From a virus: a stretch of DNA of 22,793 bases. A program made the translations under genes and the position numbers. Positions within the stretch are counted from its first letter, which is position 1, and every line of letters begins with the position of its first letter. This document shows positions 1-8,225 of this stretch, one piece after another. Below the pieces are notes generated by a model. That model was not told the DNA's origin, ran no database searches, and saw only the letters and a list, made by a program, of their open reading frames with translations. The stretch spans positions 1 to 22,793 of the IMG/VR virus record IMGVR_UViG_3300005939_000057; one strand, written 5' to 3'.

Positions 1-635
1 TCGAATTTTACCAACTCGAAAACAACATCCGATTCAACCGCGTCACTCGTTTTGGTGATGGTGATGAAAGAAAGATAATAATAAACATCGGGCATGGTGA
101 CTTTGAGCAATTGCACCTTCGTTGATCCTGAATAGTAACCGTAGGTCAAAGTCTGGTTGTACTTTTCCAGCCAAAGGCGAATTGGCAACGAGGGGGCCGG
201 GCTGACAGAATCGTATTGCAGGCCGGTGGTTCCACCCGCTGCCGCAAGCAATTGATAATCCAGCAAGATGCCGTCGCTGTAAAGGTTTATCCCGCCGAAA
301 TAACGGAAAGTTGAAAGCCGTCGGGCGCCGATCAATTCGAAACCGGCACGAAAGTATTCGGTCAATGATAAGCCGGAATGTGAATGTAGAATCGCTTCCA
401 CCGACACCTTATTTGTCAATGGCTGGTTGAAAACGAATTGAACAATTCTATCGGGGCCAGATGATAAAGCTTGAAGCTCGGGGCAGAAAGGCCATGTAAT
501 CAAAGGCCAATCGGCAATCACGTTGGCGCTTTGATGAAAGTTCAACCGTTCACTTCCCGGAAGTGTCACGATATCGGCGGCATCCGGTCCGGGAATGGCC
601 GTGTATTTATTGGTTGTGAGGTCCAGAGTCGCCAT
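1..635 (-). CDS. Partial protein downstream of baseplate gpJ, possible jelly-roll/LamG-like (runs off left edge)
   Basis: An open frame of 211 codons starts at ATG 635-633 and is still open at base 1. Its ATG overlaps the stop of the gpJ-like gene by one base (TAATG), so it is translationally coupled to it. In P2-type baseplates this slot belongs to gpI, but I do not recognise a gpI signature. The visible part is beta-rich. Its second half, around RLWLEKYNQTLTYGYYSG, looks like strands of a concanavalin/laminin-G-type jelly roll, which would suit a baseplate or receptor-contact protein. That fold is inference from strand pattern only. The C-terminus is missing, so length and function stay open. 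Confidence 0.75.
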   Translation of the reverse strand, partial: MATLDLTTNKYTAIPGPDAADIVTLPGSERLNFHQSANVIADWPLITWPFCPELQALSSGPDRIVQFVFNQPLTNKVSVEAILHSHSGLSLTEYFRAGFELIGARRLSTFRYFGGINLYSDGILLDYQLLAAAGGTTGLQYDSVSPAPSLPIRLWLEKYNQTLTYGYYSGSTKVQLLKVTMPDVYYYLSFITITKTSDAVESDVVFELVKF

Positions 636-1786
636 TAGGCCGATACCTCTTCATAAGTGAGCGTTACGGTTCCGAGCGTCGGCAAGACACCTTGAGCAAT
701 AGCCACATCGGCAGTGGGGGCGGTGAAATCGACATCATAAACGCCATCGGGGCGCATGACGATTTCAGTCAATTGGTTGAACACCACATTTCTACCGACT
801 GCCAAAGGCCGCAACCATTCATAAAGCTCATCACCGGTAGACAAGAAATAAGCAGTCAGGACGGCTTTTAGTTCAACGTCCAACGTGGTGGTATTCGTGC
901 CGGTGTAAACTTGCACCGTTGCCGTGATTGCAACTGCCTGTTCTGCCGGGCCGTGTATCCATACATCATCGCCAGCGGGTCGTTTCCCATCGGCATAATC
1001 AGGTGACGTGCCGATAATGTCATCCCGCAAAGCCTGCAAGAGTGCGACCGAGGGGCTGCCGGCCGTTCCGACCACGTAAATATCAATCGTTCCTTCACCC
1101 CTTGGCCCGTTGAAATCGATCCAGGCTTGCGCGACCCGACTATCAGCCAGGCACCATCCGAGGTAAGCGCTTGCCGTGCTGCCGGTTGTCAGAGCATCCC
1201 AAGCCAGCATGAAACGGCGATAAAGACGGGCGGCGCTGTCCTCGTTGCTGCCTTCGGAATAAATCCGGTCGTCAAGGTCATCTTCAATTTCATCAATGCC
1301 CGAAACAGCCGATCCCCAATAAACCACCGTATCGGCGGGTAAGTTGTAGGCGGTCCCGATTGCCTCAGCGGTGGCTAAAATCTCAATTTCCGATTCGCCG
1401 TCAAGAAGGGTGTAATCCTGATCCACGAAAAACCGATAACGGCTACCGCTTGAATCTTCGCCCGATTGAAGAATTGAATCTTTCGTGATGGTGAGATTTC
1501 CAGACGTGCTATTCCTCGTGACATTGACCTTCCTGACTGCCTTCTCGCCCTCGTTCTTCACCACCAGCCTATCCATAGCCTTGGCTTTGAGAAAGTCGCC
1601 TGTAGCGGTGCTGGCGTTGCCCTGTAGGGATGCCTGGATTGCAAAGGAGTAGAGGTCTTGTCCAACGTCCGCAATGCCCTCAAGCATCGTTTGGGCGATA
1701 CCGCCATTGTTGAAATTTGTAATATTGGCCTGAGCCCATTTGGTTTGCAGATCGGCAATGATGTCATCGATGGATTTTGCCAGCAT
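635..1786 (-). CDS. Baseplate wedge protein, gpJ-like
   Basis: This 383-aa protein resembles the P2 gpJ / Mu gp47 / T4 gp6 baseplate wedge family. That family forms the ring around the hub that triggers sheath contraction. The N-terminal part, with GGIAQTMLEG and the later GDFLKAKAMDRLV, fits the family pattern of a helical start followed by a long mixed domain. I chose the ATG at 1786 although the frame is open to an ATG at 1846. The 1786 start has GGAG eight bases upstream and overlaps the previous stop as TAATG, while the longer form would overlap the neighbour by 61 nt. It sits in a run of baseplate genes. Confidence 0.85.
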   Translation of the reverse strand: MLAKSIDDIIADLQTKWAQANITNFNNGGIAQTMLEGIADVGQDLYSFAIQASLQGNASTATGDFLKAKAMDRLVVKNEGEKAVRKVNVTRNSTSGNLTITKDSILQSGEDSSGSRYRFFVDQDYTLLDGESEIEILATAEAIGTAYNLPADTVVYWGSAVSGIDEIEDDLDDRIYSEGSNEDSAARLYRRFMLAWDALTTGSTASAYLGWCLADSRVAQAWIDFNGPRGEGTIDIYVVGTAGSPSVALLQALRDDIIGTSPDYADGKRPAGDDVWIHGPAEQAVAITATVQVYTGTNTTTLDVELKAVLTAYFLSTGDELYEWLRPLAVGRNVVFNQLTEIVMRPDGVYDVDFTAPTADVAIAQGVLPTLGTVTLTYEEVSA

Positions 1787-3057
1787 TATGTTACTCCAAA
1801 TAACGTAGCGACCGCGCCCATGTCGGCAGTTGCGCCAAGCATGCAAACGCCGATGATGTGCGATTCATCCGGCAAGTCGGGCGGTCGGTCGAAATGTTCA
1901 AGTTCATCTTTTAGCCCCTGAATTCCTGTCGTTGAATTGATTTGCAGGACGTAAAGCCCCGATACCGTCAAAATCAATTCAATCAGTTCAATCAGAGCTT
2001 CTATCTGTTCCTTCAGGGCTATCAACTGAGCCGCTTTTTCGGAAAGCAGGTCGGCAAGCTCCTGAAGCATGTCGCTCATTTGCGGGGCCAACTCCATTAG
2101 GCCGATCAATTTTCGGATGACGCGGGTGATTTTTCTAACCGGATCGAAGTCTTTCAATTGACATGCCCGCCAATCGGGTTCGATGCTGGCCGGGTGTGGC
2201 TGTGGATCGATGCCGCACATAATAATCGGATCGCCCGCGCTCCAATTGTTTTTCAAAGGCTCATAGAGGGTAAATTCGCCGGTTGACCGGTCAATGCTTT
2301 TTGGCGTTACAAATTCCGGCCAATCCGTTCCCAGGTTTCCGACCATGCAGAATCGATCAACCGTAAAAGCTTTCGTCGGATCGGAAATGGTCAGATGATT
2401 ATCGCCCGCCGTGGCGTCTATTTTCAGCACGTCATTTACAAGACGCCCCAAAAGATCGTTGAATTTTTTGATCGAAAACAGTTGGCCGAGAGCGCCAAGC
2501 AACGCCGGTAAATCGTCAAGCGATGGCGTTCCGGCAACAAATAAAAGGGCCGTCAAGGCTGACCCGTCCGCCAAATCCGGCTTGTTGTCGTCGCCGGGAT
2601 CATCCAGCGAATCCATAAATCGCTTGCACCACCCGGTCCAACCGAAAAGCAAATGAGGTTCAAGGGCCAATTCCGGGAAGGTGTAGGGCGTTCCCGCTGC
2701 CGATGCCGCTTGACGCCGCGCCGTTTCGGATTCGTCAATGTTCATCGCCCGTGCATGCTCGTCTTGATCAAAAGAACGCAATTTGTAGAACGGCAAGCCC
2801 GTGGTGTCGTAATAAAGATAAACGCCGGTATTTTCGACATTCGTTACAAGGGCTTTTAGGTTTTGTATCGCCAAATCGATGGCAGGTCTGATTGGATCAT
2901 CGATGTCGATTATCAGGCTCGAAAGCGTTTCCAAGGCGGTAGCGAGAACATCAAGCACCTGTCCTGTCGCATCGGCTACATTCCCCGTAGCGGTCAATAC
3001 AGCTTGGGTAGCAGCCGGGAAAAGATTTGCGGCATTGAATTGTGCCCAACCGCTCAT
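1786..3057 (-). CDS. Unrecognised baseplate-region structural protein
   Basis: This 423-aa protein has no family I can name. Three parts can be seen: an Ala/Leu-rich helical N-terminus (about 1-75); a beta-rich patch at about 216-285 of the kind DNHLTIS...FCMVG...EFTLYEPL...SAGDPI, a small sandwich-like pattern found in some phage structural proteins; and a long amphipathic helix at about 325-367, likely a coiled coil. Its ATG overlaps the stop of the preceding 50-aa gene (ATGA) and its stop overlaps the gpJ start. It lies between spike and gpJ, where P2-like phages carry the gp25-like wedge gene W, but it is three times too long and has no visible gp25 motif. A structural baseplate role is inferred from position. 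Confidence 0.75.
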   Translation of the reverse strand: MSGWAQFNAANLFPAATQAVLTATGNVADATGQVLDVLATALETLSSLIIDIDDPIRPAIDLAIQNLKALVTNVENTGVYLYYDTTGLPFYKLRSFDQDEHARAMNIDESETARRQAASAAGTPYTFPELALEPHLLFGWTGWCKRFMDSLDDPGDDNKPDLADGSALTALLFVAGTPSLDDLPALLGALGQLFSIKKFNDLLGRLVNDVLKIDATAGDNHLTISDPTKAFTVDRFCMVGNLGTDWPEFVTPKSIDRSTGEFTLYEPLKNNWSAGDPIIMCGIDPQPHPASIEPDWRACQLKDFDPVRKITRVIRKLIGLMELAPQMSDMLQELADLLSEKAAQLIALKEQIEALIELIELILTVSGLYVLQINSTTGIQGLKDELEHFDRPPDLPDESHIIGVCMLGATADMGAVATLFGVT

Positions 3058-3206
3058 TTGTCGCTGCCTTTCGCCGCTTCGGCCATTGCGGTAATCCGCC
3101 TTTCGATTGTCTTTTCTTCCTTATCGATAATTTCACCGAGCCCCTTGGATACCTGCCTCAAGGGATCAAGCAGCTTTTTGAAATCTGGTTTTTTCCATTC
3201 GTTCAT
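3054..3206 (-). CDS. Small 50-aa charged protein between spike and baseplate genes
   Basis: This 50-codon gene starts at ATG 3206-3204 and ends at TGA 3056-3054. It overlaps both neighbours: TAATG with the spike gene and ATGA with the 423-aa gene. The product begins MNEWKKPDFKKLLDPL and is mostly one charged amphipathic helix ending in GSDK. The tight double coupling, rather than any homology, is the evidence that it is real. It could be a small assembly factor or coiled-coil partner of the neighbouring baseplate protein. I cannot assign a function. Confidence 0.7.
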   Translation of the reverse strand: MNEWKKPDFKKLLDPLRQVSKGLGEIIDKEEKTIERRITAMAEAAKGSDK

Positions 3207-4375
3207 TATGGATACCCAAAAAATTGACGGACTGATATGGCCGTAAAAACGGCCGTTGCCAATACGCCATCGAGCCCCGCAACAACAAGGTTGTAGCCTT
3301 CCAGGGCTGTTGCTAAGTCGCTTCCAATTACCGGATTGGGGCCTGAAAATTTACCGGCGAGTGCTGTCATGGCGGCATGGATTCCTAGTCTATGGGCATC
3401 AATGGCCGCTTTTAGTAAAGCCCCGTTAATCATCGGTGCCGATACGCCGGGTATATAAGAGCCGCCCCAAACATTAATGCCGAGCGGTGGGCTATTCAGT
3501 TCATGGCAAATAAACGGTACTGGAACCACCCCATCGGACCGAAGTCCAGCCGCCAAAATTTGGTTTCTCCCGCCGATGATTTTCTTGACATTTTTCGCAA
3601 CGGTCTTTACATCATCGCCGCCGATCACATGCGACTGGTCTGAGGCCACCTTGACCGACCGCAAACCCGATACCTTTTCCATTTTCTTGCCTGAAGTAAT
3701 CTCCGCTCGTTGCCAAATGTCGCTGTTTGCATCGGTATAATCGGTGAATTCCTCATGATCGGGATCATCAGCATCGCCATAAGTGCGAGACAACGCGCCC
3801 CGCACGGCCTCTGTTAGATTCATTTCAAATGTCTTGGTAGCTTGCCCGCCTGTCGTTTCAGTCAAATGCCCTTGAACCTCAGTGCGTTTCTGGCCGCCTG
3901 TCGCTTCAGTTCTGCCGCCCGCCGTTTCATCGGCTTTGTTGTATGCCTGGAAAATCACTTCGCCTGAATCGGGACGCAACGAGAACCGCTGGCCGGAATG
4001 ATCCATGATGGTGAAACTACCAATGCGCCCGCCGATGGGTGGCCGGTTATTCAAAAATTCAGCACCGCTGATTCGCGGGTCGGTAATGTCTCCATTCTTG
4101 AAAGAAACTGTCACCTCAGATTCCAATTCGGGAGTAACAAAAACTCCCCAACCATCGCCGCCCGCCAAAGAATTCACCGGGACATTCGGAATCATCCAAT
4201 GCTCTTTAAACGGCTCGCCCTCTTTCTGTTCTTTCTCGACTCGGACATTGACCGTAAATTCTTGTTCGCCGTACCCATCAACGTATCCAGTCACGGGCTG
4301 CAATAAAATATGTCGCAAGTCAGGCCCAACCGCCTCAATTGCCCTTTTCAACGCATCGGCAAAGCTGTTGCTCAT
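3206..4375 (-). CDS. Baseplate central spike / assembly protein, gpV-like
   Basis: This 389-aa protein fits the gpV/gp45/VgrG-like spike group. Residues 1 to about 125 look like the OB-fold: a repeat of short strands with GYGEQEFTVNVRV, a GDGWGVFVTP loop, and then PRISGAEFLNNRPP. The middle (about 130-230) holds Thr/Gly-rich short repeats such as GGRTEATGGQ and TETTGGQ, typical of a trimeric beta-helix stalk. A His/Gly-containing C-terminal domain follows. No lysozyme domain is visible, unlike T4 gp5. The start has an ATGA overlap with the hub gene upstream. It would form the needle under the hub that punctures the envelope. Confidence 0.8.
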   Translation of the reverse strand: MSNSFADALKRAIEAVGPDLRHILLQPVTGYVDGYGEQEFTVNVRVEKEQKEGEPFKEHWMIPNVPVNSLAGGDGWGVFVTPELESEVTVSFKNGDITDPRISGAEFLNNRPPIGGRIGSFTIMDHSGQRFSLRPDSGEVIFQAYNKADETAGGRTEATGGQKRTEVQGHLTETTGGQATKTFEMNLTEAVRGALSRTYGDADDPDHEEFTDYTDANSDIWQRAEITSGKKMEKVSGLRSVKVASDQSHVIGGDDVKTVAKNVKKIIGGRNQILAAGLRSDGVVPVPFICHELNSPPLGINVWGGSYIPGVSAPMINGALLKAAIDAHRLGIHAAMTALAGKFSGPNPVIGSDLATALEGYNLVVAGLDGVLATAVFTAISVRQFFGYP

Positions 4376-5118
4376 GCCGTAACCTCATCGAAAAACACTT
4401 TTATTTCGCTACCATCATCGGTATCAGACCATTCCAGGCCGGTAATAAAGCAGGTGTATTCGTCGTCATCTTCATCGATCACCGTCACGATGTCGCACAA
4501 ATCCAACGTGATCGCCTCGGTGGTGAAGGTTCCATTGTCGCGGTCGAAATTATCCGCATCGTAGCCAATCTCAAAAGCATGAACGGCGTCCTGATCGGTG
4601 TTACGTTCCTGCCAGTGAAATACTCCATCGGTGTCCATCCAATAATCATGCGATAGAGCCATCCGCCGATGGATAAAGCGCAAGGCATCAATCACGGTCA
4701 TCTCATTCAAAGGCAGGCGGTCCAGCATCGTGTTGTAAATTTCAATGCCGGTCACATCCAGGCCGAGTTTTTTACCCACAAAATAACTGAGCATGTCGCT
4801 CGGATATTGATTGATCAGCGTGAGGGTAAATTTCTCGATTTGCAGTTTGCGAAAATCGCAGTAGCAAAGCAATTCAACCTGCTTCCGTTGCGGATATTTA
4901 GGCTCGTAGATTTTTCCGCTGAAAATCAAATCCTGCGAAGGCCCGTAATCCAAGGAAAACGTCAATGAAGTGCTGGCTATAGCCAAATCGGTAATCTGCC
5001 CGGTCGGATTGGGAAGCGTCAAACGCGCCACGCGGGATTTCCCAAGATGCGCCGCGATTTTGTACGATTCGACTAAATCAAAGTCAAAGCCGGATACCGA
5101 TATGGTGGGTTGGATCAT
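4372..5118 (-). CDS. Baseplate hub protein, gpD-like
   Basis: This 248-aa protein matches the P2 gpD / T4 gp27-like hub pattern. An early two-strand domain is followed by LINQYPSDMLSYFVGKKLGL and then MTVIDALRFIHRRMALSHDYWM, the helix that precedes the DGVFHWQER strand pair in this family. The hub links the tail tube to the spike. I use the ATG at 5118, which forms TGATG with the previous stop. The frame extends one codon upstream to a TTG that is a less likely start. It lies immediately upstream of the spike gene, the standard D-V order. Confidence 0.82.
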   Translation of the reverse strand: MIQPTISVSGFDFDLVESYKIAAHLGKSRVARLTLPNPTGQITDLAIASTSLTFSLDYGPSQDLIFSGKIYEPKYPQRKQVELLCYCDFRKLQIEKFTLTLINQYPSDMLSYFVGKKLGLDVTGIEIYNTMLDRLPLNEMTVIDALRFIHRRMALSHDYWMDTDGVFHWQERNTDQDAVHAFEIGYDADNFDRDNGTFTTEAITLDLCDIVTVIDEDDDEYTCFITGLEWSDTDDGSEIKVFFDEVTA

Positions 5119-6011
5119 CAAAATGTAAAATCATTCAGCGTTAGCGGATTATCGCTTGATTTATCTGATTCATTTTCCGTTGAGGGGCTTGAAATATCCC
5201 ATCCTGCGCCCGCTAGTAAACCTTCATCCCTTGCCTCGCGATAGTCAGCAAAGGCTTCATCAACAGTGACGTCATTGACCAAAGCATGCTCAATTGCTTG
5301 TGGTAAAACCCTTACCGTTTGGAACACGCCTTCATCTGTTAAAATTCCCTTGTCGCCAACAAAGTCATCGGCATCCTTATCCCACAATTCATAAGCCCCA
5401 AGGTGATCCCGCATCTGCTCGGCTGGCGTTATTGGCGCGGCTGCAACGGATGATCCGGTTCCTGCTCGCCTTGCCCCCGTGCTCTTCTTTTTTTGCGGCG
5501 CGTTATAAAACCATTGCCTCAGTAAAATTCTGGCGACAATGCAATCAGCGCCCAAGGAATCGTTGTGAGTGAGTGAATCCCAAAACACGAATTTGATATC
5601 TTTGGGTACTTGCGGGTGATCGGGGGCGAAAAGATATTTCTCTCCGTACTGATCCCGCGCCCGAAACGATTGATACAAAAGCTCCAATTTCATAAGTGCC
5701 GTTTCGCCGCCCTCTCCGGATTCATCGGTAAGCAATTCAACCGAAAATTCAACATCGGTGGGATCGTCGTATTTTTTCATTTCAACGACAGTCGCGCCGG
5801 TCGCTTTATTCTTTTTCTCGGTATAGCCGGTCTGGTTTTTTACGGTGACTTCGCCAGCCGGTGAAATAGTTAGCAAGCGAAAAGTGTAATCAACTCCCGG
5901 CTCCGATTCGTCGCGTCCCTTGTCATTTTGAGCTCTGGTCACATGGCACAAATTGAAAACAATGACATCGCCACCATTGTAGGGATTCGTGGCGGCTGAA
6001 TTATTCTCCAT
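5118..6011 (-). CDS. Tail tube/baseplate linker candidate (unrecognised)
   Basis: This 297-aa protein lies between the tape measure and the hub. That is where contractile systems encode tube-initiator or LysM-type proteins (T4 gp53/gp48/gp54, Mu gp43/44). The N-terminal part up to about residue 175 is beta-rich with charged loops. A basic low-complexity linker (QKKKSTGARRAGTG) follows, then a helical acidic C-terminal part ending in a Ser/Asp-rich tail. I see no clear LysM motif. The ATG has GGAGG nine bases upstream and the gene starts two bases after the tape-measure stop. The linking role is inferred from order alone. Confidence 0.72.
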   Translation of the reverse strand: MENNSAATNPYNGGDVIVFNLCHVTRAQNDKGRDESEPGVDYTFRLLTISPAGEVTVKNQTGYTEKKNKATGATVVEMKKYDDPTDVEFSVELLTDESGEGGETALMKLELLYQSFRARDQYGEKYLFAPDHPQVPKDIKFVFWDSLTHNDSLGADCIVARILLRQWFYNAPQKKKSTGARRAGTGSSVAAAPITPAEQMRDHLGAYELWDKDADDFVGDKGILTDEGVFQTVRVLPQAIEHALVNDVTVDEAFADYREARDEGLLAGAGWDISSPSTENESDKSSDNPLTLNDFTF

Positions 6012-6013
6012 CG

Positions 6014-8224
6014 CTACCGCCCTCCATCTTTTCCGGTTTCATTCAAAGCCTGCATGATGCCTTGCTTCACTTTCTTTTCGATGTCCTTGTCGGACGTGCC
6101 GGTAATATTCACCGTGACGGTGTAATGATTTGTGCGCCCGCCATCAGATTGCCGCGAATTATCGATGTTATTAATTGACCCGCCGCCCGCGCCAACCGGT
6201 ACCGGAATGAGTCTCATCAACGATTCATCCAACTCACGTTCCAATGAGGGAAACGATTGATGGATTCCACGCTGAAAAGTTTCGACGAATCTAAAACCGC
6301 TTTTCGTCAGGTCCGAAAGAGGGCCTTTTTTAGCGTCGCTGAAAGGCAAATAAGAGCGCAATTCGGAAAACATGTTTTTGACATTTGTTACCAGTCCAGA
6401 CCATGCCGCCTTGATCCCGTCCAGAAATGCGGCAATCAGACCCTTGCCCGCTTCATAGAATCGACTAGGCAGAGCGACAACCCATTGCCAAACCGCCGTA
6501 AAATGCCCCTTGATCGTCTCCCATACCCCACCGAAAGCCTCAGCAATTCCCGCCCAGGTGCTTGACCATAAACCGGAAATATAAGACAGCCCGATAGAGA
6601 AAACATTGGTAATGAAATCCATCCCGACAGCAATCCCCATGCCGAGACTCAAGACCATATCGCGTACAAACTCCCAAATCCATTTGAATCCGGCCCCAAG
6701 CATGCCCCACAGCTTCACAGCCGCCCCGCTGATCGCTTGGGATGCAATAAGGAAGGCCCCACAGATGGCCCTGAAAGCCGCTCCTAGCCCTGCTGTAATG
6801 GAATCCCAATGTTTCCAAAGCTGATAGCCGATGACGCTCAATCCGGCAATCGCCAAAATGACAAGACCGACAGGCCAGAGGATTGACCATATTCCAATAG
6901 CCACGCCCTTTAATGCCGCCGCCAATCCCAATGAACCCATCGCCGCGCTTTTGGAGGCAAGCGAATACGCAGCCAAACTGACCACCGCAAAGGCAAAGCT
7001 CGCAGCCAAAAACACAACCGTTCCGGCTAAAGTCAGAAAAATGCCGGTGACTAAAATGCTGGTGATCAATATTTTAGTTAGCATCGGATGCGCTTTGGCA
7101 AATGCCCCGATCCCTGAGCCGATCTTGCCGATGACAGTAAGCAGGCTCGTTATCGTCGGCAACATGGCCTTAAATATGTCGTGCATTGCCGCCGCCGCCG
7201 ATGCCTTACTTTTATCAAATGCGGCCTTCGTAGTCGCGTCCATCTTTGCAAATGCAGTAGCGGTGGAGCCTGTCTTAATCCCCATCGCTTCCATGATCTC
7301 AGCGTATTTCTGGCCTTGCGGCCCAACTAAAGCCAAGGCCCCAACCAAGGCCCGGACATTCGGGAATAATCTGGCAAGCGCAACTTCATTGCCGCCCATC
7401 TTCTCTTGCAAGATTTTCAACCAATTGGAAAAGCCGCCCACTGATTTTATTCCGGCAGTCGAAAGAGTAATCCCAAATTCTTTAGCCACCGCCGTCGCGT
7501 CGGCAGTGGGCTTCAAAATTCCGCTCATCATGGCGCGAAATGACGTGGTTGCCTCTGCTGTATTCAAACCGCCAAGGGTCAATGCAGCAACGCCTGCGGT
7601 CATTTCGTCAATTCCGACACCCGCCGCTTTGGCCAAAGGCGCAACGCGGCCAATGGTAGACGACAAAGCCCCGATGGTCGTTTTGCCCATCCTCATAGCA
7701 ACAAAAAGAGAATCAGAGACGCTAAGGGCGTCCTCGCCAGATAATCCATAAGCATTCAGAATTGAAGTCAATCCATCGACAGCCGTTGCAGTATCGGTCA
7801 CACCGCCACGCGCCAATTTCAACCCGACAGTCATTATTTCCGTGGCGTCGGCAGCATCGGAAAAGCCCGCCGAAACGGTCTGATAAAAAGCTCTTGCGGT
7901 ATCGGTCGGCATAGAACCGAATTCCTTGGACATGTCCTTGACTTGTTCGCCGAGCCCGCCAATGTCCACCGTTGCGGTATCGACTAAAGTTGAAACCTCA
8001 GCCATCGCATTTTCAAATCCAGCCGCCGAAACGATACCGGGCACCATGGCCGCCGTCATGACGCCGCCGATAAACATCATTTTCTTGCCGATGGCCTTTA
8101 ATTGACCAATGGCTTTTTTTAATTTATTCAGATCACCGATGGCATTCTTGACAGGCTTCCCCAAGGCATTCTTGCCGACGATCCCGACTTTGATGGAATG
8201 GAGAAACCTGCCAAAACCGAACAT
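6014..8224 (-). CDS. Tail tape measure protein
   Basis: This 736-aa protein is the longest in the window and follows the tail chaperone, as tape measures do. Residues of about 60-330 form the TP901-type core, with FENAMAEVSTLVDTA and repeated Ala/Gly-rich helices such as SLFVAMRMGKTTIGALSSTI. Strongly hydrophobic segments lie at about 383-420 and 434-467, followed by Trp-rich amphipathic helices. The C-terminal piece FSDAKKGPLSDLTKSGF is a common tape-measure tail motif. It fixes tail length and leaves through the tube at infection. At the usual ~1.5 angstrom per residue the tail would be near 110 nm. The SD is weak, so start at 8224 probably depends on coupling to the chaperone stop at 8226. 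Confidence 0.92.
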   Translation of the reverse strand: MFGFGRFLHSIKVGIVGKNALGKPVKNAIGDLNKLKKAIGQLKAIGKKMMFIGGVMTAAMVPGIVSAAGFENAMAEVSTLVDTATVDIGGLGEQVKDMSKEFGSMPTDTARAFYQTVSAGFSDAADATEIMTVGLKLARGGVTDTATAVDGLTSILNAYGLSGEDALSVSDSLFVAMRMGKTTIGALSSTIGRVAPLAKAAGVGIDEMTAGVAALTLGGLNTAEATTSFRAMMSGILKPTADATAVAKEFGITLSTAGIKSVGGFSNWLKILQEKMGGNEVALARLFPNVRALVGALALVGPQGQKYAEIMEAMGIKTGSTATAFAKMDATTKAAFDKSKASAAAAMHDIFKAMLPTITSLLTVIGKIGSGIGAFAKAHPMLTKILITSILVTGIFLTLAGTVVFLAASFAFAVVSLAAYSLASKSAAMGSLGLAAALKGVAIGIWSILWPVGLVILAIAGLSVIGYQLWKHWDSITAGLGAAFRAICGAFLIASQAISGAAVKLWGMLGAGFKWIWEFVRDMVLSLGMGIAVGMDFITNVFSIGLSYISGLWSSTWAGIAEAFGGVWETIKGHFTAVWQWVVALPSRFYEAGKGLIAAFLDGIKAAWSGLVTNVKNMFSELRSYLPFSDAKKGPLSDLTKSGFRFVETFQRGIHQSFPSLERELDESLMRLIPVPVGAGGGSINNIDNSRQSDGGRTNHYTVTVNITGTSDKDIEKKVKQGIMQALNETGKDGGR

Positions 8225-8225
8225 T

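Noticed and set aside
635-1846. Longer gpJ form starting at ATG 1846
   Set aside because: The added 20 residues are Arg/Trp-rich and lie in the coding region of the neighbour; ATG 1786 has the SD and the TAATG overlap.
6831-7751. A 306-codon open frame on the plus strand, opposite the tape-measure gene
   Set aside because: Antisense shadow of the Ala/Gly-rich tape-measure frame; no SD, low-complexity product, and it would lie wholly inside a well-supported gene.
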